DNA of 64,000 nucleotides from Chenopodium formosanum (Eukaryota > Streptophyta > Magnoliopsida > Caryophyllales > Amaranthaceae). The DNA is taken from the NCBI GenBank assembly GCA_024500155.1, contig CM044877.1, positions 11,413,501-11,477,500 on the forward strand. The letters are read 5' to 3'. The notes beneath the pieces were generated by a model. The model saw only the letters and a program-made list of their open reading frames with translations, was not told the origin of the DNA and ran no database searches. Shown here piece after piece: positions 12,742 to 24,149 of this stretch (position 1 is its first letter; each line of letters opens with the position of its first letter). The position numbers and the translations under genes are program-made.

Positions 12742-14124
12742 ATGTTTTCCATAAGCTCAACCTCAAGCTCAAATTCTTCTGATTCAGATCAATATGCGGA
12801 ATTTGATAATCTAGTTGACGAATTTGTCACAAATCACTTACCTAACATAATGCTTCCTTAACCACCTCCATCCGAGACCAAAATTGTAAATGAAGATGAA
12901 ACAGTCCCGCAGCATAGGGGAGATAGAGAAAGGGAGAAAGGGCATTTGCAATTGTACAATGATTACTTTGCAATAAATCCTGTGTATTCCGAAAATCAGT
13001 TTCGTCGTCGATTTCGAATGCACAAACCTTTATTCTGTCGGATTATGAATAAAGTGGTTGAGGGCGATCCGTTCTTCCAGCAGCGTAGGAATGCAGCTGG
13101 TAGGCTTGGCTTATCACCTCTGCAGAAATGCACCGCTGCAATAAGAATGTTAGCGTATGGTGTTGCTCCGGATGCCGTAGATGAATACATAAGCATGGGT
13201 CAAACAACATCTAGAAAATCAATGCAACATTTTACTCAAGGGGTGATCAAGCATTTTGAGGCCGAGTACTTAAGAAGTCCAACTGATGAAGATTTAAGGA
13301 GAATCCTTCACCAAAATGAAATGCGTGGATTCCTGGGCATGATCGGTAGCATCGACTGCATGCACTGGGAGTGGAAGAACTGTCCTATGGCTTGGAAAGC
13401 ACAATACGCAGGTCGTAGCAAGAATGCAACCCTTATCCTCGAAGCTGTTGCGGATCAAGATTTATGGATTTGGCATGCATTTTTTGGAATACCCGGCTCT
13501 TGTAATGATCTTAACGTCCTATATCGCTCTCCGGTGTTTGACGATGTTTTGAAAGGTCGGGCACCACCAATTAGTTTTATGGTAAACGGCCATGAGTACA
13601 ACATGGGATACTACTTAACAGATGGCATATATCCGAACTGGGCAACATTTATACAAGGTATCACATATCCTCAACTCTAGAAGGACAAGTTATTTGCAGA
13701 TAAACAAGCTGCAGCTCGGAAAGACGTTGAACGTGCGTTTGGAGTTCTACAGGCTAGGTTTGCCATATTACGACAACCCGCACTTGCTTTTGACGAAGAC
13801 ATTTTGAGCGACATAATGAAAGCTTGTATCATTATGCACAACATGATTGTCGAGGATGAACGACACAATTACACTCGTGCCGAAGTTTTGAGAAGGTATT
13901 ACGAAGAAGATCGCCCTCAGCTTCATAGAGCAAGGTCCGGTCCGAGTACAAGTGCCACAGTGAATAACAACGAGCCTTTCGAATTTGACGTTGGCCGACC
14001 ACCAAACGTTGATTTTGACGCGTATATTCAAAGAAGAATTACCCTGCGTGATAGCCAAACCCATTTTTCTTTGAAAGATGATTTAGTTGAGCATATTTGG
14101 CAAAAATACGGTCGTAATGAATAA
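12742..14124 (+). pseudogene. Harbinger DDE transposase (ALP1-like), broken by two in-frame stops
   Basis: One continuous frame of 461 codons runs from ATG 12742 to TAA 14122-14124. It is interrupted by TAA at 12859-12861 (codon 40) and TAG at 13678-13680 (codon 313). There is no frameshift. The N-terminal part has the helical NDYFAINPVYSENQFRRRFR region. DDE motifs are GSIDCMHW (first D), GSCNDLNVL (second D) and KDVERAFGVLQARF (E). The TAG falls between the second D and the E, so a terminated protein would lack the catalytic glutamate. The pieces match plant DDE_Tnp4/ALP1-like proteins over their whole length. Only point nonsense changes separate this copy from an open frame, which suggests fairly recent decay. 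Confidence 0.93.
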
Positions 14125-14249
14125 ATAGTTTTGTAATCGTTAATTTATTTGGTTTGTATGATTGGTGTACGATCATTATATTCCAATGTTGTAATCGTTA
14201 ATGTTGTACTAATGAAAAATGAAATTTCGCATAAAATAATGACATAAAT

Positions 14250-14425
14250 AATTAATATTGTACTCATAAATAATTTAATCAATAAAAAAATTTAGTTAAG
14301 AATAAATATTATTATTTTATTAAAAAATACATTTTGCAAAAATTAATATTAAAAATAATTAATATTGTACAACTCATAAATAATTTAATCAATACAAAAT
14401 TTTGTTAACAATAAAATTAAGAAAT
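14250..14425. repeat. Diverged tandem duplication near the Harbinger 3' end
   Basis: AATTAATATTGTAC followed by ACTCATAAATAATTTAATCA appears at 14250 and again near 14357, about 107 bp apart, in the subterminal non-coding region. Subterminal repeats can serve as transposase-binding arrays, but that role is inferred. Confidence 0.6.
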
Positions 14426-14633
14426 ACTAAATTACAAATTTAATAATGTGTAGGAGAGATAAATATTGGTGGGGTATAGGGTTAAAAATAGGAGAGAGAA
14501 TGGTGGGGATTATAATTTTTGACCATTGGTGTAGAATAAAAATGACCAAGAAAATGTCCATGGGGAGGAGGAGTGAGAAAGTGGTTAGAGAGAGATTGGG
14601 CAACCAAAAAAATGCCCATTAGTGGCAATGCTC

Positions 14634-15552
14634 TTAAGATTTTATCGCAATTATTACATTTGCTTTACATAAATATATAAACCAAACTTTCTAAAATTCA
14701 TTTTGTATGTGGCTTTCAAAAAATAAAATTGTTCAATACTTCGTATAATTTTACATGTGACCTTAGAAAAAAAATTCATGTTAAATGATAATTGAACAAC
14801 TGTGCATCTATTGCATATGGTTTTATCCTAGTTAAGTATAAAACTCAACCCCTTTTGCTACCATAAAGCTCGACACAACTCTTGTCACAATCTAATTACC
14901 ATCTTTGATACTTATCTCCTTCCCTCTTGTCCATGTTTTCTCCTCTTTTGTAAGTCTTACAACATAACCTATCAGGCTATCACCATCGCTACTGGGCACC
15001 CTTTTAGAAACACAAAAAAAAAAAAGAAATGAAATCAAAACTAAGTAGCCTATTACTGACTAGTAGTGAAAGCCCTAAAGATTTCAATCTTGTGTGCCCT
15101 TTTTTGGCATGGAAAACATTTCTAAATTAAGCTCAAAACTTTATTCTACGTAAAATTGAAATATTGTAGCATGCCAATTACATTTTTTTTTGTTACTAAA
15201 TTGTTTAATTACACAGTGAGAGCAATATCTTGTACACAAATTTGCTTAATGAAAATCAGATTATCCTTTAAGAATAATATCAGGCTTTTTAGCTACAAGG
15301 TCCTAAATCCTAATACATACTTCGTACAAACTAAGGACAAATTGTGAAGGTTTTATGAAGCCAAAAAAAAAAAAAACTTTTTCAAACAAGTATATCAATC
15401 ATCTATCCCACCTCCCAATTACTATGATCGATGATAAATTAGGTAAAACCTTGGTTAGAAGGATACCTAATTTATAACATCTCATTGTTCTTAATAAAAC
15501 AAAACATAACTACATGTCACAAACAACAAACCTTAGTTTATAGTACAAGTAA
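14634..15552. other. Spacer between the Harbinger element and the kinase gene
   Basis: AT-rich DNA without a supported gene. The part next to 15552 is presumably the 3' UTR of the minus-strand kinase gene. Short A-runs occur at 15014-15025 and 15363-15377. Confidence 0.5.
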
Positions 15553-18500
15553 CTAGATAGTTTTTGGAACCTCGGCTTGGAAAGTCAAAGTGGTTTGACC
15601 ATTCAAAATTTGAGGTTCATTGTCATCGATCTGAAGAGGCTCAAGGGAGTCCACTATATCGCGCATAAGTGGTCTAGCCTTGGGGTTGCGATTCAAGCAA
15701 TGATAGGCTAACATAGCTGCCTTTTGTGCTCCTTTTACAGGATAATCTCCTCCAAGTCTAGGATCTATGATGTTAAGTAGTTTTTTCTTCTCTTTAAGTA
15801 ATGGAATAGCCCAATCTGTAAGGTTTTGCTCTCTTGCTGGTCGCGACTTGTCTAATGACTTCCTTCCGGTGAGAAGCTCAAGTAAGACTACACCGTAGCT
15901 GTAAACATCACTCCTAGGAGTTAAATGACCTGCAATTACACATCCACCGGTAACTTGTTTAATAACACTGTAATAAACTAATACGAGTAACCAATACTCA
16001 CTCTGTTCAGAATTAATAGTCATACATCGACTGTTTACCTGTCATGATATATTCCGGAGCTGCATATCCATATGTTCCCATTATACGAGTGGAGACATGT
16101 GACTTGTCGCCAACTGGCCCATCTTTAGCAAGGCCAAAATCTGAGAGTTTTGCATTGTAATCCTGTAATGTATATACAGTATATGAATGTTGAACGGAGT
16201 AAATAAGGGTGTGAAATTAAGCACATTTATTTGCAAGGTAAAGATAGAAAACATGGTGAAGTATAATTAAAATGTAAGTTCCCCACCTCGTCCAACAAGA
16301 TGTTAGATGTCTTAAAGTCTCGGTATATGACAGGCTTCTCAGCATCGTGTAAATAAGCAAGTCCTTTTGCAGCACCAAAAGCAATCTTCATTCTGATACC
16401 CCAAGATAGGGGAAGCAATACTCCTACAATGAAATTATATGTTACGAGTTAAATGTATACATTTATGTTGGTGAACTAAGCGAGAGTGAGGGATAACTCA
16501 AATGGTTAGAGCTTCTCTCCTGATTCCTTAAAATTTCAGAATTGATTCTCATCACCCGCCTTTATGGCTCTCTAAACCACAAAAAAAAAAAAAAAAAAAA
16601 AATAATAATGTTGGTGAACTAAGTAATGGGTTGATATCGACTTGTCTAAATTTTATGTTATTCATTAGGATAGCCCGGGGAATAATTTGCGCATAACTTT
16701 ATTTACTAGTCTAAATGTTGTAATTTAATTGTATATTTATATACTACCTCTGTATTATTTTACGAAGTACTTTTATAAATATACCCACTACATACCTTAT
16801 TAGATTCCTCCTTTGCTCCCTACCCAATTTTTTTTTCTAAAAATATGTGTCTAATCTACTATCGTGATCAATCCGAAATAAAAAGCTGAGTATTATAGTG
16901 ACCAAGTTGCGAATTGGAATATATGTCCTCACTCAAAGTAGAACCATTTAAAAAAAAAAAATACTAGTAGGAAATATTATAAATGTGTATTTAAATTTTA
17001 TTTTTAATGCACATTTGAATCCTTACAATCAGACTCTACGTACATTGGTAGCGATTGCAGACTATGTTGCTTTTTTGGGCCATTTTATGCAAGCTTATCA
17101 AGATATCGATCCGTTTATAGATAGTAAATTTTCTTTATTTATTTATTCTGATAAGTTATGGTATAGTCTTGAGAGAAGATTATTCTGACTTCTTGTTCAC
17201 CTTTTCATTTAAAAAAAAAAAAAAAAACATTTATGAAAAAGATAGTCCAAGTTTATCAAGAATACAGTCATTCACAAGAAGCATATCACAATTTTATCTA
17301 TTTTTTAATTACAAATGTTTAATCATAAAATTGCAATCTATAAAATAAAAAATAATATATATATATATATATATAATAGAAAAATAAATAAAAAAAAAAA
17401 AAAGGGTTAATCAAGCAAAATACAATTTTTAAGGCTAATTTTATGCTCATTTGAGTTCAAAGTTTTATTTTTTAATTGCTCATTTTATATACAAATGAGC
17501 AAAACTTTCTACTAATTTTCAGTTACCAAATGATTATCCAAATGAGCAAAAACTGAACCGTATTGTTGCTTATTTGGGAGTTGGGTGTACCTACTTGACT
17601 ACCTCTAGGTACACCTAGTTTAATATAGACACTTTAGACACCTAATTTCGAATTACATCTAATTGCAACAAACTCATATTAAATGACTAATTACAAACAA
17701 CTAATTATACTATATTAAGCTATTAAACAAATTAACATGCATTGTATAATTAAAACTTACTTGAAAACAGATTGTTCTCCACACTGCCTCGTGACATATA
17801 CTCATATATCAACACACGATGATCCTCTTCACAACAATATCCAATCAACTTCACTAAATTAGGATGTGAAAGTTGTCCAAGAAATATTACTTCCGCCTGA
17901 AACCCGAAAAGTCAAATATGACCTATTATTTTATTTTTCTCATACTTTAACTGTAGTCGTGATTCTGGGACAGAGGGAGTAATACGACTTACCAGCCATT
18001 CTCTGTGACCTTGATAACTATTGTCCCCGTCGTGAACCTTAACAGCAACTTGAATTGGTTGAATGCTATCTCTTAAATCTTTTGAAATGAAACCTTTGAA
18101 AACACTTCCAAAACCACCTCCTCCTAACAAATGATCTGGTCTAAAATTTTCAGTGATAATTTTTAGTTCTTGGAAGGTGAAAACTAGGAGTGGATTTGTC
18201 ACTGAATCCCGGCCACGTAAATCTTCTACTTCCTTAGCATTAGAAGGCAATTTGCTCTCTTTCACAGCTTCGTTCTGTGTTGATGAATCTGAAAATTTCG
18301 TGCACGTTATTACTAGCTCATACGTCGCATAAGTCTTGTCTACGAGTGTATTGTATACAACAGGACATATTTAGCAAAATTTCATTTGTTGTCCAAAAGC
18401 CACCCCAAATCTAACAAAAGTCACTTCAAATCACTTAAAAATATAACTACGCGTTAAAATAACAATTTTGTAACATCGAGGTGACAATTGCTTTTATTTG

Positions 18501-18825
18501 ACAAGCACACGTGGGCACGGCCGAGTTGCCGTGCCTCAAGATTATCAGCCCAATCAAACAACAACCTTTATTCAGTTATTCCTCCAAGTCCCATATTTTC
18601 TCATAAGAATTGAACCCTTTTAGATATATGACTGTTGTATACTATACACTCGTACATAAATTTTTGCGATTATTTTAATAAGAGACTAAAAATGAAGAAA
18701 GAAATAAAAGTAATTAGAAATGAAACAAAGAACAGAGAAAAAAAAAAAGAAAAAAAACCTGGTTTGGGATCTGAAGAAACTGTGTAGATTGAATCATGCC
18801 CCCATCTAAACCAACAATTACCCAT
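15553..18825 (-). CDS. RIPK/PBL-like receptor-like cytoplasmic kinase (RLCK-VII), 6 exons, 378 aa
   Basis: Minus-strand exons in order: 18825-18759, 18288-17993, 17896-17761, 16423-16287, 16162-16039, 15929-15553 (TAG). Phases join to 378 codons plus stop. The start MGNCWFRWG gives an N-myristoylation glycine with adjacent cysteine, so plasma-membrane anchoring is expected. Kinase motifs: glycine loop LLGGGGFGSVFKG, VAVKV (catalytic lysine), YRDFKTSNILLD (catalytic loop, an RD kinase with Y in place of H), SDFGLAKDGP (Mg-binding DFG), MGTYGYAAPEY (activation segment and APE), SDVYSYGVVLLELLTGRKSLD. The family includes RIPK/PBL kinases that relay immune-receptor signals. The exact substrate here cannot be read from sequence. 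The C-terminal tail after SLEPLQ is short. Intron 3 (1.3 kb) holds a SINE, and intron 2 (96 bp) is partly a Stowaway end. Confidence 0.94.
16481..16607 (+). mobile_element. tRNA-derived SINE with poly(A) tail and 16-bp target duplication
   Basis: ATGTTGGTGAACTAAG occurs at 16465-16480 and exactly again at 16608-16623. Between them lies a ~100-bp body followed by about 22 A. The body has a tRNA-like A box (GGATAACTCAAATGGTTAGAGC reads like a tRNA D-arm region) and a weaker B box near AATTGATTCTC. It sits in intron 3 of the kinase gene, opposite to the gene's direction. The perfect duplication implies a young insertion. Confidence 0.88.
17951..17980. mobile_element. Truncated Stowaway-type MITE end in kinase intron 2
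   Basis: GATTCTGGGACAGAGGGAGTA reads as the right end of a mariner/Stowaway MITE (inverted: TACTCCCTCTGTCCC). No matching left end occurs nearby. The whole intron is only 96 bp and the remnant begins about 10 bp from its 5' splice site. Confidence 0.6.
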
Positions 18826-20367
18826 TTTTCTGTAAAAATTTAGCTGTATTTTGGCATCCTCGATCGATTTCGGGTGCTAATCCTCTTGATTAATGTTGCA
18901 CTTAAGAGCAGTTCTAGATCTTTCAAAAGGGTGTTCTTGTTTAGAAAGGAAGGATAAAGAGATATACACAGGAAACTTAGAAGAAGTTGTTGTGATCAAA
19001 TAAAATTGAGTGCCACTACTATTGACTGGTAAGTGCTTAGATTTGAAAACAACTAAACTATATTGGGTTCACACTCTTAATTGATGGGATATTATTGTTG
19101 TTAGTGCCCTTTAGTTTTCATTTCACACGCCTCATCACCTTATCTCGGAATTTCCATTATATATATACTCGAGTGTAAAAGAGTGTGATAGTACCTGATA
19201 TAGATCATGTACTATGTGAACGAGCGTTCTAAAAAGTACACCCGTGTGTATAATGGAAATCGGCCGCATACCCCTCTGTCTCCCTTAAGTTATGATGAGT
19301 TGAAGACTATTTGGATTATTGGGTTTTGCTTTTTTGGTGCTTCTTTTTGTGTTTTCTTTCTTGCCCTTGAAGTGTGCGTGCTTTGTTGTGTCATGTGGGA
19401 GTTAGTGCGTTTCTGCGCATTTTCATGGGCTCACCACTCATCATTTTCTGTCCTTCCCCTCAAATATACAAAAACAAAATTAATAAAAAACAAAAATACT
19501 TTGATTTATTACAATAGCATGATTATAACAACCCAACAAAGCTATATTAGATTTTTAGTTGGCACTTCGTATAAAATAAATGAAATTTATTGATAATTAC
19601 AGTAGTCTTTATAAATCATAAACAATAAACTGATTTTCCTTAATTTCTGTATATTATTAAATTAAATTACAAAAAGATGGAAAAATTTTCACTACATTCA
19701 ATTAAATTTGGTCATGGGATATGTCTCATGTCAGGCCATATACCTAAAGCCTAGCTTATTTCGAATTTTTAAAAGGATAGCCCGAACACAGCCCAAGTCC
19801 ATATGTCATTATATTATGTTAGTTTAAGCCAAATTAATTTAATGTATTTTAGTGTTCCGTTTGTTGTGACATATCAAACCTTCCCATGTTTCTTTAAAAA
19901 TAAAAATGTTTTTCCTACCTCGTGCTCATGTTATGCCATGCTAGCTTTTTTTCGTCTCAGCTTTGAACAAAACATACAATAGACCACATGCAACTCCAAT
20001 GATGTTCAAGACATAAAAAAATAACACACATAACTTGCCTAAGCCACCACATGCTCGTGTTTGTTCCGTGCTTTTTTCATGTCATATCATCTTTAAGCAA
20101 AACTCACAATAGAAAATTCCTAACCACAAGCAAGTCAAATGGTAATTCAAGACATGCGCTATGAGTAATATACTGATATACTACACAGCATATATTGTTT
20201 TATTCATTCTTATAATAAGCTTGAGGTTGAGATGTAGTGACATCTTTTCCTGCCTCGTATTTCTAAGGTTTAGGGATTTAATTTCCTTTATCACCCCCTC
20301 AGATGAATTCACTTCTTCATATGTGAGTTTTTCTTAACCACCTCCAACTTTAAGTCTAACCATAATA
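18826..20367. other. Kinase-gene leader/promoter and intergenic DNA
   Basis: The stretch next to 18826 is the probable 5' UTR of the minus-strand kinase. The 128-residue plus-strand ORF at 19207-19593 has no recognisable domain and crosses promoter DNA, so I do not call it a gene. The remainder (19600-20367) is AT-rich without structure that I can support. Confidence 0.45.
19158..19167 (-). promoter_or_regulatory. TATA-like box for the kinase gene
   Basis: TATATATATA on the minus strand, about 335 bp upstream of the kinase ATG, is the best TATA candidate in the leader region. The motif is simple and could be chance in AT-rich DNA. Confidence 0.35.
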
Positions 20368-21376
20368 CTTCCTCCGTTACACATTATGTGCAACAAACCT
20401 TGTTGCACGTTTTCCAAGACAAAATTTGTTAATAGGTGATTAACAAAGTAAAGAATTTGTGATTAAGGGTAGGAGAGATAAAGGGGGAAAATTAATCAAC
20501 CACCACTACCACCCACCAGCAGCAACATCCACCACGCCCACCACCCACATCTACTCACACCCCAAAACCACCACCACCTCATCCCGTAGTCACCATCTCA
20601 CCACCACCAATCCACCACCCTATCCCGTCTCATCACCATAACCACCCAAAACCCACTCCAGACAACTCGCATCAACCACAAAATTGCAAAATCCACCACC
20701 TGATCGAAATGGCGGAACCCCACAACTTGAGCGAAATCGCAAAAACCCACCACCTGAGCGAAATCTTGGAACCCCACCACCACCCTCACCTATCTTACCC
20801 ACCACGATCTTTCACAATCGATCCATCTTTCACCAAATTTGCTTTAGATTTGAGATTTCAAGCTTACTCAAATTCTCCTTTTTCTAAATCAATTACCCAC
20901 CACGCACGATCCTTTTCTCTGAGCGACTTTGAGAAGGGTAGAAAAGGTGGCAGCGGCTTTGACGCGGGGAGGAGAAAGCGGCGGCTCTGTTGAGGGGAGG
21001 GGAAAGTGGCGGTGAACTTCCCGGGAAAAGGGGCGGCGATCAAATAGAGTGGTGTGTGGTTGTGGTGTGGTGGGTGTGAGATCCAAAAGAAGAGAGAGAA
21101 AAGTGGTGGTGGTGGTGGTGGATGAGAGGGAGGAGAGAGACAACGTGGTGGTGGTGTTGGTTGTGAGAGGAGAGAGAATGTGGGTTAGGCTTGAATAATG
21201 GATTAACGAATTTAGATTAATAACATGTGATTTGATGTGTTTATTAAAGCTAAATAAGGGTAAATTGGTAATTATGTATAAAAAAATTTACTAAAAGAGA
21301 AAAGTTTTAGTTTGTTGCACATAATATGTAACATCCATTTTTGGAAATTGTTGCAGATAATACGTAACGGAGGAAG
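20368..21376. mobile_element. Large non-autonomous mariner/Stowaway-type element, 1.0 kb
   Basis: The left end CTTCCTCCGTTAC and the right end GTAACGGAGGAAG are inverted repeats flanked by TA on each side, the mariner-type target. Subterminal ATTATGTGCAACAAA motifs are also inverted (20382 and 21310). The interior is odd: the left half is strongly C/A-biased with CCACCACC-type strings, and the right half is G/T-biased with GTGGTGGTGG strings. A short repeat CACCTGAGCGAAATC occurs at about 20748, with looser versions just upstream. No transposase ORF is present. Confidence 0.82.
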
Positions 21377-21629
21377 TATATTCCCTTTGTCCATTAAACA
21401 AAACTCTTATTTGTCTTTTAATACATGTGTTTTAGGAAGGTGAATAAATAAAGAAAATACAAAGTATAAATTAGGGTTTGATCGATTACTGGTGATTTAT
21501 TTTTTTTTTTTAAGTATAACTAAGATTTTGTTAATTTACAATGTATATAAAAAAAAAAATCATGATACTGAGGTTTATAAATTGAATAAAAATGAATAAA
21601 ATAAATATAATCTAATTTAGAAGTAGTTA

Positions 21630-21667
<38 letters not shown>

Positions 21668-22443
21668 GATAAATAAATTATTTATCTATAAATTAGATTT
21701 TTTGGTTGAATAGAAATTTTATTTAAGAGCGAAGTGATTACTTAACCATCAAGATCTCTAGCCTAGGAACATCTAGTCCATGTTACTTGTACTTTCTATG
21801 CTCTTTGATGGATATGCATGTGTTTTAAGAAATCATATATTTTGTGGACCATCAATATTCTATATTGGATATTTTCCTTAGTAAATTCAGAGTTGTTCAC
21901 ATTTTCATGTGAGATGATTATAAAAAGAATGCACCCTATGAGGAAAAATTGAGTTCAAAATTACGCATACCCCTTAATTATATTGGTCCCGCAAGAGTAA
22001 ACAATTGGGAAGTCTTTTATATCTTTGACTTGTTGGACTACAGTACATTTGGCCATTTGGGAAATTCTATGGCTTAATTTGCTACCTTTTTCTCTATTTA
22101 TGTATGCTATTGCCATGTGTAGAATACATGAATTAATGTTTATGGCGGCTTGTGTAGTAATTTTTTTTTTTTACTGACAATCAAACAAGGGTTGACTCAC
22201 TTGATAAGATTCTTACAATCTTACCTTATATTTTAGAGATTTAAGGTTTGAATCTTGCCAAGTGATGAACATATTTGGCGATACAGATTATTTTCTTGTC
22301 CTTCCCTTCACTCTCAAGTGTTTGGCTAACTATTAAATTGTCAGCTCTTAATCTTCTCCATCCACCTCATCACTAACTTTGTACAAGCGTTCCCTATTAG
22401 CACTTATTTGGGGATCCTGCTAAAGAACGTCCCTAGGGTACTA
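21377..22443. other. AT-rich intergenic DNA
   Basis: No gene seen. It contains a ~32-bp A-run at 21633-21664 and a possible SINE near 22190-22260, listed separately. Confidence 0.5.
22190..22300 (+). mobile_element. Possible tRNA-derived SINE fragment
   Basis: GTTGACTCACTTGATAAGA resembles a pol III A box. GGTTTGAATCTTGCC, about 50 bp later, resembles a B box. I found no flanking duplication or tail, so this is only a box-level match. Confidence 0.4.
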
Positions 22444-22752
22444 CTCCCTCCATTTTTAAATACTTGTTCTATTTTTCTTTTCCGGCCGTTTTTAAATACT
22501 TGCTCCATTTTCGTATTTGGAAAGCTTTTATAATATTTAATTACTTTTTCTCACGTCTCACCTAATGGACCCACTATTAATCATATTTTATCAATTTCAT
22601 GTTCTATCTCCTCTAATTATCTCCACTACTTTTGATTTTTACCATTTTTTTTCTTCCACTTACCCACCACCTCCCTATTTTATTATTTTCTCTAATTTCT
22701 CATAAAACTCTGCGTATAGAGAAATGGAGCAAGTTTTTAAAAACAGAGGGAG
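22444..22752. mobile_element. Stowaway-type MITE, 309 bp
   Basis: CTCCCTCCATTTTTAAATAC at the left end is the inverse of the right end GTTTTTAAAAACAGAGGGAG with few mismatches. It is flanked by TA (22442-22443 and 22753-22754). The interior has no ORF. Confidence 0.85.
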
Positions 22753-23037
22753 TAGATAACAATCTAATTTACTTCCTAAAATGGTGCGGATTGGAGTAGC
22801 TATTAATTTGGGAATGAATGTTAAAACCACGTGTCAATCGTTAGTGGTAAGGGAATCCCTCTACTCTCATACAATTTGTAGTTAGTGGGGTTTAAACTTG
22901 TGATTTCAAAGTCACAAGGTAAGTTTTCCACCAAATCCACCAAGCTTTACTTGGTTTGTCATAATAGTTTTGTATTTGTATACCATATTTACTTATTCTA
23001 TTAGGCTCGATGTGTTAAACAATCATATTGATATTAT

Positions 23038-23707
23038 TGTTGGGGAAATTGGTTTATCGGGTCACAAAAATGACACGAAATAGGACAAATTAACACTTGG
23101 AGGCCTGAACAAAATCAGTTTCCCAAAGTAATATTTCGACCCTGTTAAACACACCGGGTATCACGAAATTACTAGGAGATACAACGAAGACAACCACAAT
23201 ATAATAGTGTGTAGTATATTTGTGGTTAAAATGTAAAACAAAATTAAGAAATTATGATGATGATAATTTTTCTTGCAATACGGTTTTGAGAAAGAAAAAT
23301 TAAGGAAATAAGTGTTTCCTTTCTCAAAAACTCACTGACAACTATGTTCCCCATGAACATATTTATACTAAAGCAAAAAATAAACCACCACCCATGCAAA
23401 ATAACTGCCACGTTGAAGGAATAACCGTCTATGGATTAACTGCCATATCATACAACTTATGGAAAACCGTCATATATGGAATAATTGCCATATTTTACCA
23501 AGCAAAATCGTCATATGGCAATAACTGTCATATTAACATAACTGCTATTAACGTTTAATGGATTTCTCGTTGCCGAGAACAATCTTAAACTTCCTTCACC
23601 ATATTATTTGCTTTAATATTCTTTCTTAATTAATTTACAACACCATTGCCTAAGTAAATTAATTAATTAATTTGACATTTTGTCTAAATTCTCAAAATTA
23701 TTCAACA
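23038..23707 (-). mobile_element. Solo LTR, 670 bp, probably Copia type
   Basis: The segment runs TGTTGGGG...TTCAACA with TG/CA ends and is flanked by ATTAT direct repeats (23033-23037 and 23708-23712), the 5-bp target of LTR retrotransposons. A TATAAATA box on the minus strand (23360-23367) suggests minus orientation. No internal retrotransposon domain is near, so only a recombined LTR remains. The superfamily is inferred from the TGTTG...CAACA ends. Confidence 0.82.
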
Positions 23708-24149
23708 ATTATAGGCTTATAGCCAAATATATCTGGGTAAAATGCATGCATAAGAGCAGATTAATTAAACTTGTACAAGTACAATTCAAAAAATAACGAA
23801 TAAATTTAGTTGCTTATCAGACATAGTTTGTATCATCATCATCTTTAAAAAGTGTAAAATATCACGAAAACAAATACTTACTACTTTTAATTTCTAAGAC
23901 AACTTAACTCATTTCCGTCATTTGAATAAACGAACTTATTCACATATATCATCAATTTTCTATGCTAGTTTTTGTAAGCTAATTAATTAAATTTAAGGTG
24001 GTTGTATATTGTACTTTTAGGTTTGTTTAATTTCTCCAAATTTAATGTTACGTTAAGTAACTCTTTTGCAACTAACCTTATCAAGAATCTATAGCACGTA
24101 GCAGTGAAAGCACAACTTCAACGAAATGAGGATTTGAGGTGATTATAGT

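Larger units (their letters stand above)
10388..14633 (+). mobile_element. PIF/Harbinger DNA transposon, about 4.25 kb, both ORFs present
   Basis: The termini are inverted: GAGCATTGCCACCAATGGG at 10388 and the reverse complement of GAGCATTGCCACTAATGGG ending at 14633, with one mismatch in 19. TTAA flanks both sides (10384-10387, 14634-14637), consistent with the TWA/TTA target choice of the superfamily. Inside are two same-strand ORFs in the usual plant order: a Myb/SANT-like protein (11074-12261) and a DDE transposase (12742-14124). The second has two stop codons, so the copy cannot make a full transposase unless the stops are suppressed. Subterminal AATGCCCATGG-type motifs recur inside both ends. 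The element lies tail-to-tail with the kinase gene downstream. Confidence 0.92.

Noticed and set aside
13804..14124. Separate 106-residue gene downstream of the transposase
   Set aside because: It is the C-terminal part of the same transposase frame after the TAG at 13678, not an independent gene.
19207..19593. 128-residue plus-strand ORF with hydrophobic segment
   Set aside because: It lies in the promoter region of the kinase gene, has no recognisable domain or splice context, and codon usage looks like intergenic DNA.
20459..21143. Overlapping proline/threonine-, serine- and histidine-rich ORFs on both strands
   Set aside because: They are low-complexity translations of the CCA/GGT-rich interior of the mariner-type element.
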